A DNA stretch of 64,000 nt from assembly GCA_002706765.1 (NCBI GenBank), contig PAJV01000046.1, positions 1-64,000 on the forward strand, read 5' to 3'. The translations under genes were made by a program, and so were the position numbers. Below are positions 1 to 9,235 of the stretch, in pieces. Each line of letters begins with the position of its first letter. Position 1 is the first letter of the stretch. Under the pieces are notes generated by a model, which was not told the DNA's origin, did not search any database, and saw nothing but the letters and a program-made list of their open reading frames with translations. This DNA comes from Gimesia sp. GTDB lineage: Bacteria; Planctomycetota; Planctomycetia; Planctomycetales; Planctomycetaceae.

Positions 1-290
1 ATGACCAGGGTAACTATGAAGCTGCTGAACCACTCGTCAATGGCATTAAGGCCGAAGGAGTTGAGATTGCGTTGGCGGCCTGTGATGCAGCAATGCGTGC
101 TCATGGTGCGGTGGGTTACAGCCGCGAAGTCGACCTCGGTGACCGAGTGCGTGATCTCATGGGGCTACGAATTGCAGACGGTACCACAGATGTAATGCGG
201 ATGACGGTTGTGCGAGAAAAGTATGGATTTGATCTTTGGGAAATGTCTATTCGTGGCTACCCTCACGACTCAACTTGGAAAAAAAATTAG
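1..290 (+). CDS. Acyl-CoA dehydrogenase, C-terminal fragment (cut by window edge)
   Basis: An open frame enters from the left edge (first full codon at base 3) and ends at the TAG at 288-290. The residues AACDAAMRAHGAVGY and RIADGTTDVMRM match the last helices of acyl-CoA dehydrogenases, where the GxxG(Y/F) segment and the 'DGTxxVxR' turn help form the FAD-binding dimer interface. The family catalyses alpha,beta-dehydrogenation of acyl-CoA thioesters with electron transfer to ETF. Only about 96 residues are visible, so substrate class cannot be told. It runs co-directionally towards the restriction locus but is separated from it by about 340 bp, so it is probably not in the same operon. Confidence 0.8.
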   Translation, partial: DQGNYEAAEPLVNGIKAEGVEIALAACDAAMRAHGAVGYSREVDLGDRVRDLMGLRIADGTTDVMRMTVVREKYGFDLWEMSIRGYPHDSTWKKN

Positions 291-629
291 GAGTTCCCTC
301 CCCCTGTTAGTCAAATCCTAAATATAGACCGACATTCTACGCGCGACCAGCCCGCCTGAGGCGATACGATTTACGGTCGAGGTTCCGGATAAACTCTTGC
401 GAACAGATGTCACACACTCAGCATAGCCCCTGGAATCAATCAAGCCCTCAATTTCAATTTTCCCTTTTCAGAGCTGCAAACGTTTCGCCTGCGAACTGTT
501 CTCCAGCCCATTTCTCAACAGCTGCCCTCCTGCTTGCTCACCTATGTCATTCTGTGTAGTATGGCAACTTGATAAATTGTTTACCTGCCAAGAGTTACCA
601 GCGTTATCTACATCAAAGAACCAACAAAC
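291..629. other. Intergenic region upstream of hsdM
   Basis: These 339 bases hold no credible open frame on either strand. The part just before hsdM (about 540-629) is AT-rich and probably contains the promoter of the restriction operon. No strong Shine-Dalgarno sequence precedes the hsdM ATG; the bases just upstream are CAAAGAACCAACAAAC. Confidence 0.5.
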
Positions 630-2372
630 ATGAATCAGCAGAACTTATCCTCTTTTATCTGGTCGGTCGCCGATCTGCTCCGCGGCGATTATAAACAGTC
701 CGAATACGGCAAAGTCATTCTGCCGTTCACCGTCCTGCGGCGGCTGGACTGTGTGCTGGAACCGACGAAAGATGCCGTCCTCAAGGAAAAAGAGAAACGC
801 GAAGCCGCCAAGATCAACCCCGAACCGTTCCTCAAGAAAAAATCGAAACAGCATTTTTACAATACGTCCCCCCTCGACATCAAAAAACTGATGGGCGATC
901 AGGACCATATTCGCGAGAACCTGTTTTCCTATATTGAATCCTTTTCAGACAGTGTCCGCGATATCTTTGAATGCTTCGAATTCCACACCCAGGTCGAACG
1001 GCTGGCCAAAGCCAATCTGCTGTATCTGGTCACGGAAAAGTTCGCCAATATCGATCTGCACCCCCAGTTTGTCACCAATGCCCAGATGGGACTGGTTTTT
1101 GAAGAACTGATTCGCAAGTTTGCGGAACTCTCCAACGAAACCGCCGGAGAACACTTCACCCCCCGCGAAGTTATCCGGCTGATGGTCAATCTGCTGTTTA
1201 TCGAAGATGACGACGCGTTGACCAAACCCGGCATCGTGCGTTCGCTGTACGACCCGACAGCAGGAACCGGGGGCATGCTCTCCATCGCCGAAGAACACCT
1301 GAGCGGACAGAACCCCGACGCGCGGCTGGTGATGTACGGTCAGGAACTCAACGCGGAATCCTACGCGATCTGCAAAGCTGACATGCTGATCAAAGGGCAG
1401 GACATCAGCAAAATCATCCACGGCAACACCCTCTCCGAAGACGGGCTGCCCGGGGAACACTTCGACTATATGCTCTCCAATCCCCCGTTTGGCGTCGAAT
1501 GGAAAAAGATTCAAAAGGAAATCAAAAAGGAACACGCACAGGATGGCTTCAACGGGCGGTTCGGTCCCGGTCTGCCCCGCGTCAGTGATGGTTCGCTGTT
1601 GTTCCTGATGCACTTGATCTCCAAGATGCGCCCCGCCAAAGATGGCGGCAGCCGGTTCGGTATCGTCCTCAACGGGTCCCCGCTGTTTACCGGCAACGCG
1701 GGGAGCGGGGAAAGCGAAATCCGTCGCTATGTCCTCGAAAACGATCTGCTGGAAGCCATCATCGGCCTGCCGACTGATATGTTCTACAACACGGGCATCA
1801 GTACCTATATCTGGATCGTCTCCAATAAAAAGCCGAAACACCGCAAAGGCAAAGTCCAGTTGATCGACGCCAGCGCGATGTGGCAGAAGATGCGCAAAAG
1901 CCTGGGCAGCAAACGCAAGGAACTCAGCACCGCGCATATCGACGAGATTACGCGTCTGTTCGGCAACGCCAAAAAAGCCACGACAGGCGGTACTCCGATC
2001 AGCCGGATTTTCAAAACCACTGACTTCGGCTATCAGACCATCACCGTCGAACGCCCCGAACGGGATGAAGGGGGCAACATTGTGAAAGAGACCAAAGGCA
2101 AACGCAAAGGCCAGCCCAAAATCGACACCAGTCTACGGGATACCGAAGACGTCCCCCTCAGTGAAGATGTCGACGAATACTTCCAGCGGGAAGTTCTGCC
2201 CCATGTTCCCGATGCCTGGATCGATCACGAGAAAACCAAGATCGGCTACGAAATCCCCTTCAACCGGCATTTTTACGTCTTCAAACCGCCCCGCGAACTG
2301 GATGAAATCGACACCGAACTGAAAGCCGTCACAGATAAAATCCTCACCATGATCGGGGACTTATCGAAATGA
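630..2372 (+). CDS. hsdM: Type I restriction-modification system, DNA methyltransferase subunit M
   Basis: This 580-residue protein is the adenine-N6 methylase subunit of a type I R-M complex (M2S modification enzyme, R2M2S restriction enzyme). The N-terminal helical HsdM_N domain covers roughly residues 1-145. The SAM-binding motif I is DPTAGTGGM at 208-216 and the catalytic motif IV is NPPF at 284-287, as expected for N6-adenine methylases of the gamma class. The TPRE segment near 177-180 is also typical. Length fits the larger HsdM subfamily (500-600 aa). The stop codon overlaps the hsdS start by 4 bases (ATGA), showing translational coupling. It is the first gene of hsdM-hsdS-GIY-YIG-fic-hsdR. 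Confidence 0.97.
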   Translation: MNQQNLSSFIWSVADLLRGDYKQSEYGKVILPFTVLRRLDCVLEPTKDAVLKEKEKREAAKINPEPFLKKKSKQHFYNTSPLDIKKLMGDQDHIRENLFSYIESFSDSVRDIFECFEFHTQVERLAKANLLYLVTEKFANIDLHPQFVTNAQMGLVFEELIRKFAELSNETAGEHFTPREVIRLMVNLLFIEDDDALTKPGIVRSLYDPTAGTGGMLSIAEEHLSGQNPDARLVMYGQELNAESYAICKADMLIKGQDISKIIHGNTLSEDGLPGEHFDYMLSNPPFGVEWKKIQKEIKKEHAQDGFNGRFGPGLPRVSDGSLLFLMHLISKMRPAKDGGSRFGIVLNGSPLFTGNAGSGESEIRRYVLENDLLEAIIGLPTDMFYNTGISTYIWIVSNKKPKHRKGKVQLIDASAMWQKMRKSLGSKRKELSTAHIDEITRLFGNAKKATTGGTPISRIFKTTDFGYQTITVERPERDEGGNIVKETKGKRKGQPKIDTSLRDTEDVPLSEDVDEYFQREVLPHVPDAWIDHEKTKIGYEIPFNRHFYVFKPPRELDEIDTELKAVTDKILTMIGDLSK

Positions 2373-3694
2373 AATTTCCAAAATATCCATCATACAAGAA
2401 CAGCGATGTCGAGTGGTTGGGCGGGGTCCCTGAGCATTGGGACATTTTACCCACCAAGCGATTCTTTCGCTTAACTGCAGAGTCAGCTCCAAACAATAAT
2501 GATTTCGAATTACTTTCCATCTATACAGACATAGGCGTCAGACCACGAAAAGACCTTGAAGCAAGAGGTAATAGAGCTTCAACAACTGACGGATATTGGT
2601 TAGTGAAGAAGGGCGATTTGATCGTTAATAAGCTTCTTGCATGGATGGGGGCAATCGGAATGTCAGATTATGACGGTGTAACAAGTCCAGCATACGACAT
2701 TCTTCGACAAGTAAAACCACTGAATCCGAAGTATTATCACTACCTTTTTCGTTGTGGTATTTGCTTTACCGAGTTCCGTAAGTACTCACGAGGAATCATG
2801 GACATGAGGCTTCGGCTTTACTTCGATCAGTTGGGACAATTACCAATGCCTTTCCCCCCAAAAGTGGAACAAACCGCCATCGCGAATTTCCTCGATGCGG
2901 AAACGTCTAAGATTGACGCGTTGGTGGCGGAGCAGCGGCGGTTGATTGAGTTGCTGAAGGAAAAGCGGCAGGCGGTCATCAGCCACGCGGTCACCAAAGG
3001 CCTGAACCCCAACGCCCCCATGAAAGACAGCGGCATCGAATGGCTCGGCGATGTACCGGAACATTGGACGTTAACAAGGATCAAACATTTAGCGGACGGA
3101 TTCATGTATGGCACTTCGTCAGACTGTAATCAAGAGGACGAAGGCACTCCGGTTCTTCGTATTCCAAACATTAAAGATGGCTATGTCGATTTCACTGACC
3201 TTAAATACGCAAACTTTTCTACTGAAGACGAAGACCGTTACATCCTTAGTGAAAATGACATTTTAGTCGTTCGGACGAATGGCAATCCGCAGTTGGTTGG
3301 CAAAAGTGCAATTTTTACCAGCCAATGCAAATGTATATTTGCCTCGTATTTAATCAAGATTCAGCCACGCCCAAATGTTGTACCTGCATATTTGAACCTC
3401 GTTATGAACGCATCATGTACTCGCGAAATGTTGACGCTCAGTGCCCGGACTTCAGCGGGCAACTACAACATGAACTGCGAGGGACTCGGACGAACTTACG
3501 TAATTCTTCCTCCACTCACCGAACAGTGGGAAATCTTGACGTACTTGGAAGCAAGGGTACGGACATTTGACCAGTTGCAGGCGGAAGCCGAAAAAGCAAT
3601 CGAACTCCTGCAGGAACGCTGCACCGCTCTGATCTCCGCTGCAGTCACCGGCAAAATCGATGTCCGTGGATACGCAGCACAGGAGACAGCATGA
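2369..3694 (+). CDS. hsdS: Type I restriction-modification system, specificity subunit S
   Basis: This 441-residue protein determines the bipartite DNA target of the type I enzyme. It has the usual two-fold layout: two target recognition domains, each opened by the same phrase (DVEWLGGVPEHW near residue 14 and GIEWLGDVPEHW near 223). Each is closed by a long helical spacer (EQTAIANFLDAETSKIDALV and the matching EQWEILTYLEAR region). The spacers contact HsdM and set the gap between half-sites. The recognition-domain DNA (about 2400-2860 and 3070-3530) is clearly AT-richer than the spacer and than hsdM, consistent with exchange of specificity domains. It overlaps hsdM and the next gene by 4 bases each. 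The target sequence cannot be read from the protein. Confidence 0.97.
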   Translation: MKFPKYPSYKNSDVEWLGGVPEHWDILPTKRFFRLTAESAPNNNDFELLSIYTDIGVRPRKDLEARGNRASTTDGYWLVKKGDLIVNKLLAWMGAIGMSDYDGVTSPAYDILRQVKPLNPKYYHYLFRCGICFTEFRKYSRGIMDMRLRLYFDQLGQLPMPFPPKVEQTAIANFLDAETSKIDALVAEQRRLIELLKEKRQAVISHAVTKGLNPNAPMKDSGIEWLGDVPEHWTLTRIKHLADGFMYGTSSDCNQEDEGTPVLRIPNIKDGYVDFTDLKYANFSTEDEDRYILSENDILVVRTNGNPQLVGKSAIFTSQCKCIFASYLIKIQPRPNVVPAYLNLVMNASCTREMLTLSARTSAGNYNMNCEGLGRTYVILPPLTEQWEILTYLEARVRTFDQLQAEAEKAIELLQERCTALISAAVTGKIDVRGYAAQETA

Positions 3695-4539
3695 ACCAGA
3701 CACCGAAAACCATTCAGATCTTTCTGCCGGGGGGCGATCCCCAGGGGATTCGAGTTGCCGAGATCACCACGCGGATTCTGCAGGTCATTGAAGTACCGCG
3801 CAAACTATTGAGCGACTTTTTCCAGATGCCAGAAAGTAATCAGGTCGGCGTCTACTTCCTGTTCGGTGAATCCGAAGAGGGGGACGAGCCCATTGTCTAC
3901 ATCGGTCAGACAGGAGATCTCCGCACACGACTGGCAACACACAACAACAAAAAGGATTTCTGGGAACGGGCACTGGTCGTCATCTCCCGAACCAACAGTA
4001 TGACTCAGACACACGCGGTCTTTCTGGAATGGTACTGCCTGCAGGCCTGCCGAAAAGCAGAGCGTTTTGCAGACGAAAACGGCAACAGTGGCAGCCAACC
4101 CCACACACCAGCCCCATTAGAAGCGGACTGTCTGGAAATCTTCGACACCGCCAAAACACTGCTGGCCACCCTGGGTTATCCGGTTTTCGATCCCGTCATC
4201 TCGAATACATCATCGGACAAAGACTCAATCCTGATCTGTAATACATCAGAAACGGACGGTCGGGGACAATACACGACAGAGGGATTTGTCGTTCTGAAAG
4301 GGTCATCAGGACTGATAAGAAAATCGGCCCCCAGTCGCAGATTTTCTGAGAGCATGAGAGAGAAATTGGTAAAAAACAAGATCTGCAAAATTGAGGGCAA
4401 CAGAATTATTTTTCTGAAAGATCACCTTTTCAAATCCCCCAGCAGCGCAGCAGCAGCACTGGTCGGTCGTAACGTCAACGGCTGGACGGTCTGGAAAGAC
4501 AAAGCTGGGCGAACGCTGGATGAACTGAAACGACAATAG
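3691..4539 (+). CDS. GIY-YIG nuclease-fold protein with C-terminal DUF4357
   Basis: This 282-residue protein starts inside the hsdS stop (ATGA). The N-terminal half has the GIY-YIG fold: GVYFLFG near residue 50, VYIGQTGDLRTRL near 69-81 with the catalytic-type Arg, and FLEWYCLQA near 112 with the metal-binding Glu. The C-terminus (SSAAAALVGRNVNGWTVWKD) matches DUF4357, a small domain often fused to such nucleases. Proteins of this build recur between hsdS and hsdR in type I loci. Whether this one cuts DNA, protects the host or assists the complex is unknown. Coupling to hsdS implies production with the modification enzyme. Family assignment is firm, role is inferred. Confidence 0.88.
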   Translation: MNQTPKTIQIFLPGGDPQGIRVAEITTRILQVIEVPRKLLSDFFQMPESNQVGVYFLFGESEEGDEPIVYIGQTGDLRTRLATHNNKKDFWERALVVISRTNSMTQTHAVFLEWYCLQACRKAERFADENGNSGSQPHTPAPLEADCLEIFDTAKTLLATLGYPVFDPVISNTSSDKDSILICNTSETDGRGQYTTEGFVVLKGSSGLIRKSAPSRRFSESMREKLVKNKICKIEGNRIIFLKDHLFKSPSSAAAALVGRNVNGWTVWKDKAGRTLDELKRQ

Positions 4540-4624
4540 AAAGATTTTTAGCTATTAGCTAAAGTTTAAAGCGATACTTGGAAACTAAATTCAATAGATG
4601 AAATTAAAACAAGGTGCAAATAGA

Positions 4625-5728
4625 ATGAATCCTTATTTGCCTGATCCTCTTCCCATTGAAGTGCTGGATATTTCACGATTAATTCGAAGAATCGGACCGG
4701 CAAACGCTGCTATCGCGCGGTATGATGGCTTACTTCAAAGTGTCGTTAACCCTTCTGTGATGCTTTCACCATTAACGAACCGCGAAGCTGTTCTGTCATC
4801 AAAAATCGAAGGAACACAGGCGACAGTTGATGAAGTCCTTGAATATGAAGCCGGTATGGAATTCGATCAGAACAAAACCGATGACATTCAAGAGGTCGTC
4901 AACTACCGCAAGACTTTGACATTGGCATCTGAAACACTGAAAACATACCCACTTTCGCTCTCGTTGATTCAGCAGATGCACAAGCTGTTAATGGATAGTG
5001 TGCGCGGCGCAAATAAATCTCCTGGAGATTTCCGTAAAGATCAAAACTGGCTTGGTTCTCATGGTTGCACCATCGAGCAGGCGAAGTTTGTACCACCATC
5101 ACCACTACAACTCAATGACTACCTAATCGGCTGGCAGGAATATATTGCGGGTGAAGATATCGACGCTTTAGTTCAATGTGCGATCGTCCATGCTCAGTTT
5201 GAACTACTGCATCCATTTAAAGACGGAAACGGACGTATTGGTCGCCTACTGATCCCCTTGTTCCTGTTTCAAAAGAAGGTATTAGCAACACCCATGTTTT
5301 ATTTGAGCGAATATCTCGAAGCGAATCGCGATACTTATTATGACCGTCTGCAAGGAATTAGTGATCACCGTGATTGGACGGGCTGGGTCGAATTTTTTCT
5401 CGGTGCGGTTACAGAGCAGTCTTTGTCTAATACAACGAGGGTACGCGGAATTCTCAATTTGTATGAAAAAATGAAAAGCCGAATTACTGACATTACTCAT
5501 TCTCAATATGCACTTGCAATTTTAGATGCGATTTTTGATCGGCCCATTTTTCAGTCTGCAGATTTTTGCAAACGGTCCCAGATACCCAAACCGACGGCTA
5601 CGGCAGCATTAAGAAAGCTAAAAGACGCTAAAATCCTACTTACAGTAAGAGAAGGCAGGGGGAGAAGACCTGCTGTTTATGCGTTTTCTGAGCTATTAAA
5701 TATCGCTGAAGGAAGAGAAATCCTATAA
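4625..5728 (+). CDS. Fic-domain protein (probable AMPylase) with winged-helix tail
   Basis: This 367-residue protein carries the full Fic active-site motif HPFKDGNGRIGR at about 196-207, with catalytic His and the phosphate-binding GNGR loop. This motif predicts transfer of AMP from ATP to a protein hydroxyl. The N-terminal SSKIEGT (about 58-64) fits the inhibitory (S/T)xxxE(G/N) helix of class II Fic proteins, which obstructs ATP binding until relieved. The C-terminal 100 residues look like a winged-helix DNA-binding domain (RSQIPKPTATAALRKLKDAK). The start at 4625 is chosen because AAGGTG sits 8 bases upstream; an in-frame ATG at 4598 has no such site. The gene is AT-richer than hsdM and hsdR and lies between hsdS and hsdR. 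Its target protein is unknown. Confidence 0.92.
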   Translation: MNPYLPDPLPIEVLDISRLIRRIGPANAAIARYDGLLQSVVNPSVMLSPLTNREAVLSSKIEGTQATVDEVLEYEAGMEFDQNKTDDIQEVVNYRKTLTLASETLKTYPLSLSLIQQMHKLLMDSVRGANKSPGDFRKDQNWLGSHGCTIEQAKFVPPSPLQLNDYLIGWQEYIAGEDIDALVQCAIVHAQFELLHPFKDGNGRIGRLLIPLFLFQKKVLATPMFYLSEYLEANRDTYYDRLQGISDHRDWTGWVEFFLGAVTEQSLSNTTRVRGILNLYEKMKSRITDITHSQYALAILDAIFDRPIFQSADFCKRSQIPKPTATAALRKLKDAKILLTVREGRGRRPAVYAFSELLNIAEGREIL

Positions 5729-5813
5729 ATCTTTTGTGACTCTTCAGTAATCCACAAAACACATTGTGGCTCGTATTTCCAGGTAAACGATCCACAAGAG
5801 GTTTTGTTGTTAG

Positions 5814-8800
5814 TTGACGAGCTACAAAGACCAAGTATTCACCTACATTGGATCGATACATTTGAATATATACAAAGAAATAAAATTCGAAGACGAAATC
5901 TGCAGCGACTTGTCCGCGGCGGGCTGGCTGTTTGCCGACAAAGACGCGAATCATTACGACCGGGACCGGGCACTCTATCCCGCGGATGTCGTCGCCTGGG
6001 TGCAGGATACACAGCCGAAAGCCTGGGAAGTTCTCACCAAGAATCACGGCGCCGGAGCAGAACAGGCGTTACTCAACCGATTGCGGGACGCACTCAACAA
6101 GAGCGGGACTCTCTCTGTATTGCGGCAGGGCTTCGATGTACTGGGGATGCGCCACAAACTCAAGATGGCGCAATTCAAACCCGCGCTGGCCATCAACCCC
6201 GAGATCATGGAACATTACGCCGCCAACCGGCTACGGGTGGTGCGGCAGGTGCGGTACTCTCTGCATAATGAAAAAAGTATCGATCTGGTTCTGTTCCTGA
6301 ACGGTCTGCCGGTCGCGACCGTTGAACTGAAAACCGATAACACACAAAGCATCGAAGATGCCGTCGATCAGTACCGCCATGACCGCGATCCCGCGCCGAA
6401 AGGGCAGGCAGCCGAGCCGCTCCTGTCGTTCCCCTCGGGCGCTCTGGTTCATTTCGCTGTCAGCAGCCGGGAAGCGAAGATGACCACCCGACTGGCAGGG
6501 ACAGCAACCCATTTTCTACCGTTCAACCTGGGCAATGATGGTGCCGCGGGAAATCCGGTCAACAAGGACGGCTATATGGTCGCCTATCTCTGGGAACAGG
6601 TCTGGCAGCGGGAAAGCTGGCTGGAAATCCTCGGGCGGTATATGGTCGCCGAACTGGATCAGAAAAAACAGATCTCAAAAAACATCTTCCCCCGCTATCA
6701 CCAGTTGGACGCGACCCGCAAACTGCAGGCGGCGATCTTAACCGAAGGCCCCGGTCAGAAGTACCTGATCCAGCATTCCGCCGGTTCGGGAAAAACCAAT
6801 TCGATTGCCTGGTCGGCTCATTTTCTGGCAGACCTGCACAATGCGAACAACGAAAAGATTTTCGATACGGTCCTGGTCGTCTCTGACCGGAAAGTGATCG
6901 ATGGTCAGTTACAGGATGTCATCTACGGCTTCGAACGGACAGCGGGTGTCGTCGCCACCATTAAGGGGGGAGGCGGCAGCAAGAGTTCAGAACTGGCAGA
7001 AGCCCTGTCCGGGGATAAAAAGATTGTCGTCTGTACGATCCAGACGTTCCCGTTTGCGCTGGAAGCAGTCCGCGAACTGGCAGCCACCCAGGGCAAACAG
7101 TTTGCCGTCATTGCCGACGAGGCGCACAGCTCACAGACGGGGGAAGCTGCTTCCAAACTGAAACAGCTGTTATCGGCAGAGGAACAGGAAGCCGTTGCCG
7201 ACGGGGGCGAGATCAGCAGCGAAGACATTCTGGCGGCGCAGATGGCATCCCGCGCAAGTGAGAAAGGTATCACCTATGTCGCCTTTACTGCCACCCCCAA
7301 AGCCAAGACGCTGGAACTGTTCGGGCGGCGTCCTGATCCCAGTTTACCCGCGGGCGAGGGCAACCTGCCGGAACCGTTTCACGTCTATTCCATGCGACAG
7401 GCGATTGAAGAGGGTTTCATCCTGGACGTCCTCAAGAATTACACGTCTTATAAGCTGGCTTATAAACTGGCGAACGGCGGCGAAGAATTTGACGACAAGG
7501 AAGTCGAACGCGGCGCCGCGATGAAAGGCCTGATGAACTGGGTCCGGCTGCATCCCTACAACATTTCCCAGAAAGTTCAGATTGTCGTCGAACATTACCG
7601 GGAAACGGTCGCCATGCTACTGGGAGGGAAAGCCAAAGCAATGGTCGTCGTCAGCAGTCGCCTGGAGGCGGTCCGCTGGCAGCTGGCCATTGAAAAGTAT
7701 ATCAAAGAGAAAGGTTACCCGCTCAAAACACTGGTCGCCTTTTCCGGGGAAGTTAATGATAAAGAGTCCGGCCCCGAACCGTTCAAGGAATCCAGTCAGG
7801 CACTCAACCCTGGTCTGAAAGGACGCGACATCCGCGAAGCCTTCAAAGGGGACGAATACCAGATCCTGCTGGTGGCAAACAAATTTCAGACCGGCTTCGA
7901 TCAGCCTTTGTTGTGTGGTATGTATGTTGATAAACGACTGGACGGGATACAGGCAGTTCAAACCCTCTCCCGGCTCAATCGCTGTTATCCGGGCAAGGAA
8001 GATACCTATGTACTCGACTTTGTGAATGATCCTGAAGAGATTCTGGCCTCGTTCAAAGTCTATTACACGACAGCCAGTCTGTCTGATGTGACCGACCCGA
8101 ACCTGATACTGGATCTGCGCTCCAAACTGGACGCGACCGGCTACTATGACGATTTTGAAGTCGAACGGGTGGTGAATGTTGAACTCAACCCGAAATCGAA
8201 GCAGAGCCAGCTGGAAGCCGCCATCAAGCCAGTGGCCGAACGATTGCTGAAACAGTATGAGAACGCGAAAGCAGACTTCAATCTGGCCAGACAGAACAAC
8301 GACGACGAGACAGCGAAAGCCGCCAAAGAAAGGATGGAAGCACTCCAGCTGTTCAAAACAGACATGCAGACTTATCTCCGGGCTTATACGTTCCTGTCTC
8401 AGATCTTTGATTATGGGAATACGGACTTCGAAAAACGCTCGATTTTCTACCGGCATCTACGGCGGCTGCTGAAATTCGGACGCGAGCGCGAAGGCGTGGA
8501 TCTGTCACAGGTCAAGCTGACTCACCACAATCTGAAAAACCGCGGCAAACAGCAGATGCAGTTGCACGACAAAGACGGCTTACAGCTGGACCCGATCTCC
8601 GAAGCGGGCAGTGGTGCCGTTCAGGAGAAGCTGAAAGCCCGACTCAGCGAAATCATCGAAAAGGTAAATGACCTGTTTACCGGCGAACTCAGCGAGAACG
8701 ATAAGCTGGTTTATGTGAATAATGTGATTCTCGGAAAACTGCTTGAATCGGAAACCCTGGTCAAACAGGCAGGCAGTAATTCGAAAGAACAGTTCGCGAA

Positions 8801-8975
8801 CTCTCCTGACTTGGGTTCAGAACTGACCGAAGCCATCATGAACGCCCTGGACGCCCACAACGAAATGAGCACCCAGGCACTGAACTCAGAGAAAATCAAA
8901 CAGGGACTGAAAGACATCCTGCTAAATCACACCAACCTGTATGAAGCATTACGCGAACGGTCAACGAGTGCTTAA
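5814..8975 (+). CDS. hsdR: Type I restriction-modification system, endonuclease/translocase subunit R
   Basis: This 1053-residue protein is the restriction and DNA-translocation subunit. The N-terminal nuclease domain shows a PD-(D/E)xK-type core, SIDLVLF (D157) followed by VELKTD (E171, K173). The SF2 motor follows with Walker A GSGKT at 324-328, DEAH at 435-438, motif III FTATP, and motif VI QTLSRLNR. A helical C-terminal part should bind the M2S core. The start is uncertain: no ATG fits, so a TTG at 5814 is used, with AAGAGG 12 bases upstream; a TTG at 5862 is possible. Fic ends 85 bp upstream, so hsdR may have its own promoter. Length is normal, and no frameshift is seen, so the system looks intact. 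Confidence 0.96.
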   Translation: MTSYKDQVFTYIGSIHLNIYKEIKFEDEICSDLSAAGWLFADKDANHYDRDRALYPADVVAWVQDTQPKAWEVLTKNHGAGAEQALLNRLRDALNKSGTLSVLRQGFDVLGMRHKLKMAQFKPALAINPEIMEHYAANRLRVVRQVRYSLHNEKSIDLVLFLNGLPVATVELKTDNTQSIEDAVDQYRHDRDPAPKGQAAEPLLSFPSGALVHFAVSSREAKMTTRLAGTATHFLPFNLGNDGAAGNPVNKDGYMVAYLWEQVWQRESWLEILGRYMVAELDQKKQISKNIFPRYHQLDATRKLQAAILTEGPGQKYLIQHSAGSGKTNSIAWSAHFLADLHNANNEKIFDTVLVVSDRKVIDGQLQDVIYGFERTAGVVATIKGGGGSKSSELAEALSGDKKIVVCTIQTFPFALEAVRELAATQGKQFAVIADEAHSSQTGEAASKLKQLLSAEEQEAVADGGEISSEDILAAQMASRASEKGITYVAFTATPKAKTLELFGRRPDPSLPAGEGNLPEPFHVYSMRQAIEEGFILDVLKNYTSYKLAYKLANGGEEFDDKEVERGAAMKGLMNWVRLHPYNISQKVQIVVEHYRETVAMLLGGKAKAMVVVSSRLEAVRWQLAIEKYIKEKGYPLKTLVAFSGEVNDKESGPEPFKESSQALNPGLKGRDIREAFKGDEYQILLVANKFQTGFDQPLLCGMYVDKRLDGIQAVQTLSRLNRCYPGKEDTYVLDFVNDPEEILASFKVYYTTASLSDVTDPNLILDLRSKLDATGYYDDFEVERVVNVELNPKSKQSQLEAAIKPVAERLLKQYENAKADFNLARQNNDDETAKAAKERMEALQLFKTDMQTYLRAYTFLSQIFDYGNTDFEKRSIFYRHLRRLLKFGREREGVDLSQVKLTHHNLKNRGKQQMQLHDKDGLQLDPISEAGSGAVQEKLKARLSEIIEKVNDLFTGELSENDKLVYVNNVILGKLLESETLVKQAGSNSKEQFANSPDLGSELTEAIMNALDAHNEMSTQALNSEKIKQGLKDILLNHTNLYEALRERSTSA

Positions 8976-9235
8976 GCAATAAAAGGGAATATAACAATCG
9001 ATTTTTCACTAACAATCTGGATTATCGTATCGTTTATTGATTGTGGTTCTCTGGAATGTATAGATCGCCGTGCCCCTATGACCACACCACCGAGATAACT
9101 CATTTTTTCTTTTTCAAACCAGATGATTTTATTCAAATTGGCTACACTCCACAAAAGAATAGAAACGCCTGTTAAATCAATCTGGTAGTTTGACCTCTCA
9201 GATATTACTGCTCCTCAAGAAAATGAACTTGATTC

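Noticed and set aside
945-1937. Long minus-strand open frame (330 codons) inside hsdM
   Set aside because: It is antisense to a gene with complete family motifs, has no domain pattern, and arises from the codon bias of hsdM.
7617-8456. 279-codon minus-strand frame inside hsdR
   Set aside because: Antisense to a well-supported gene; no family similarity; same cause as above.
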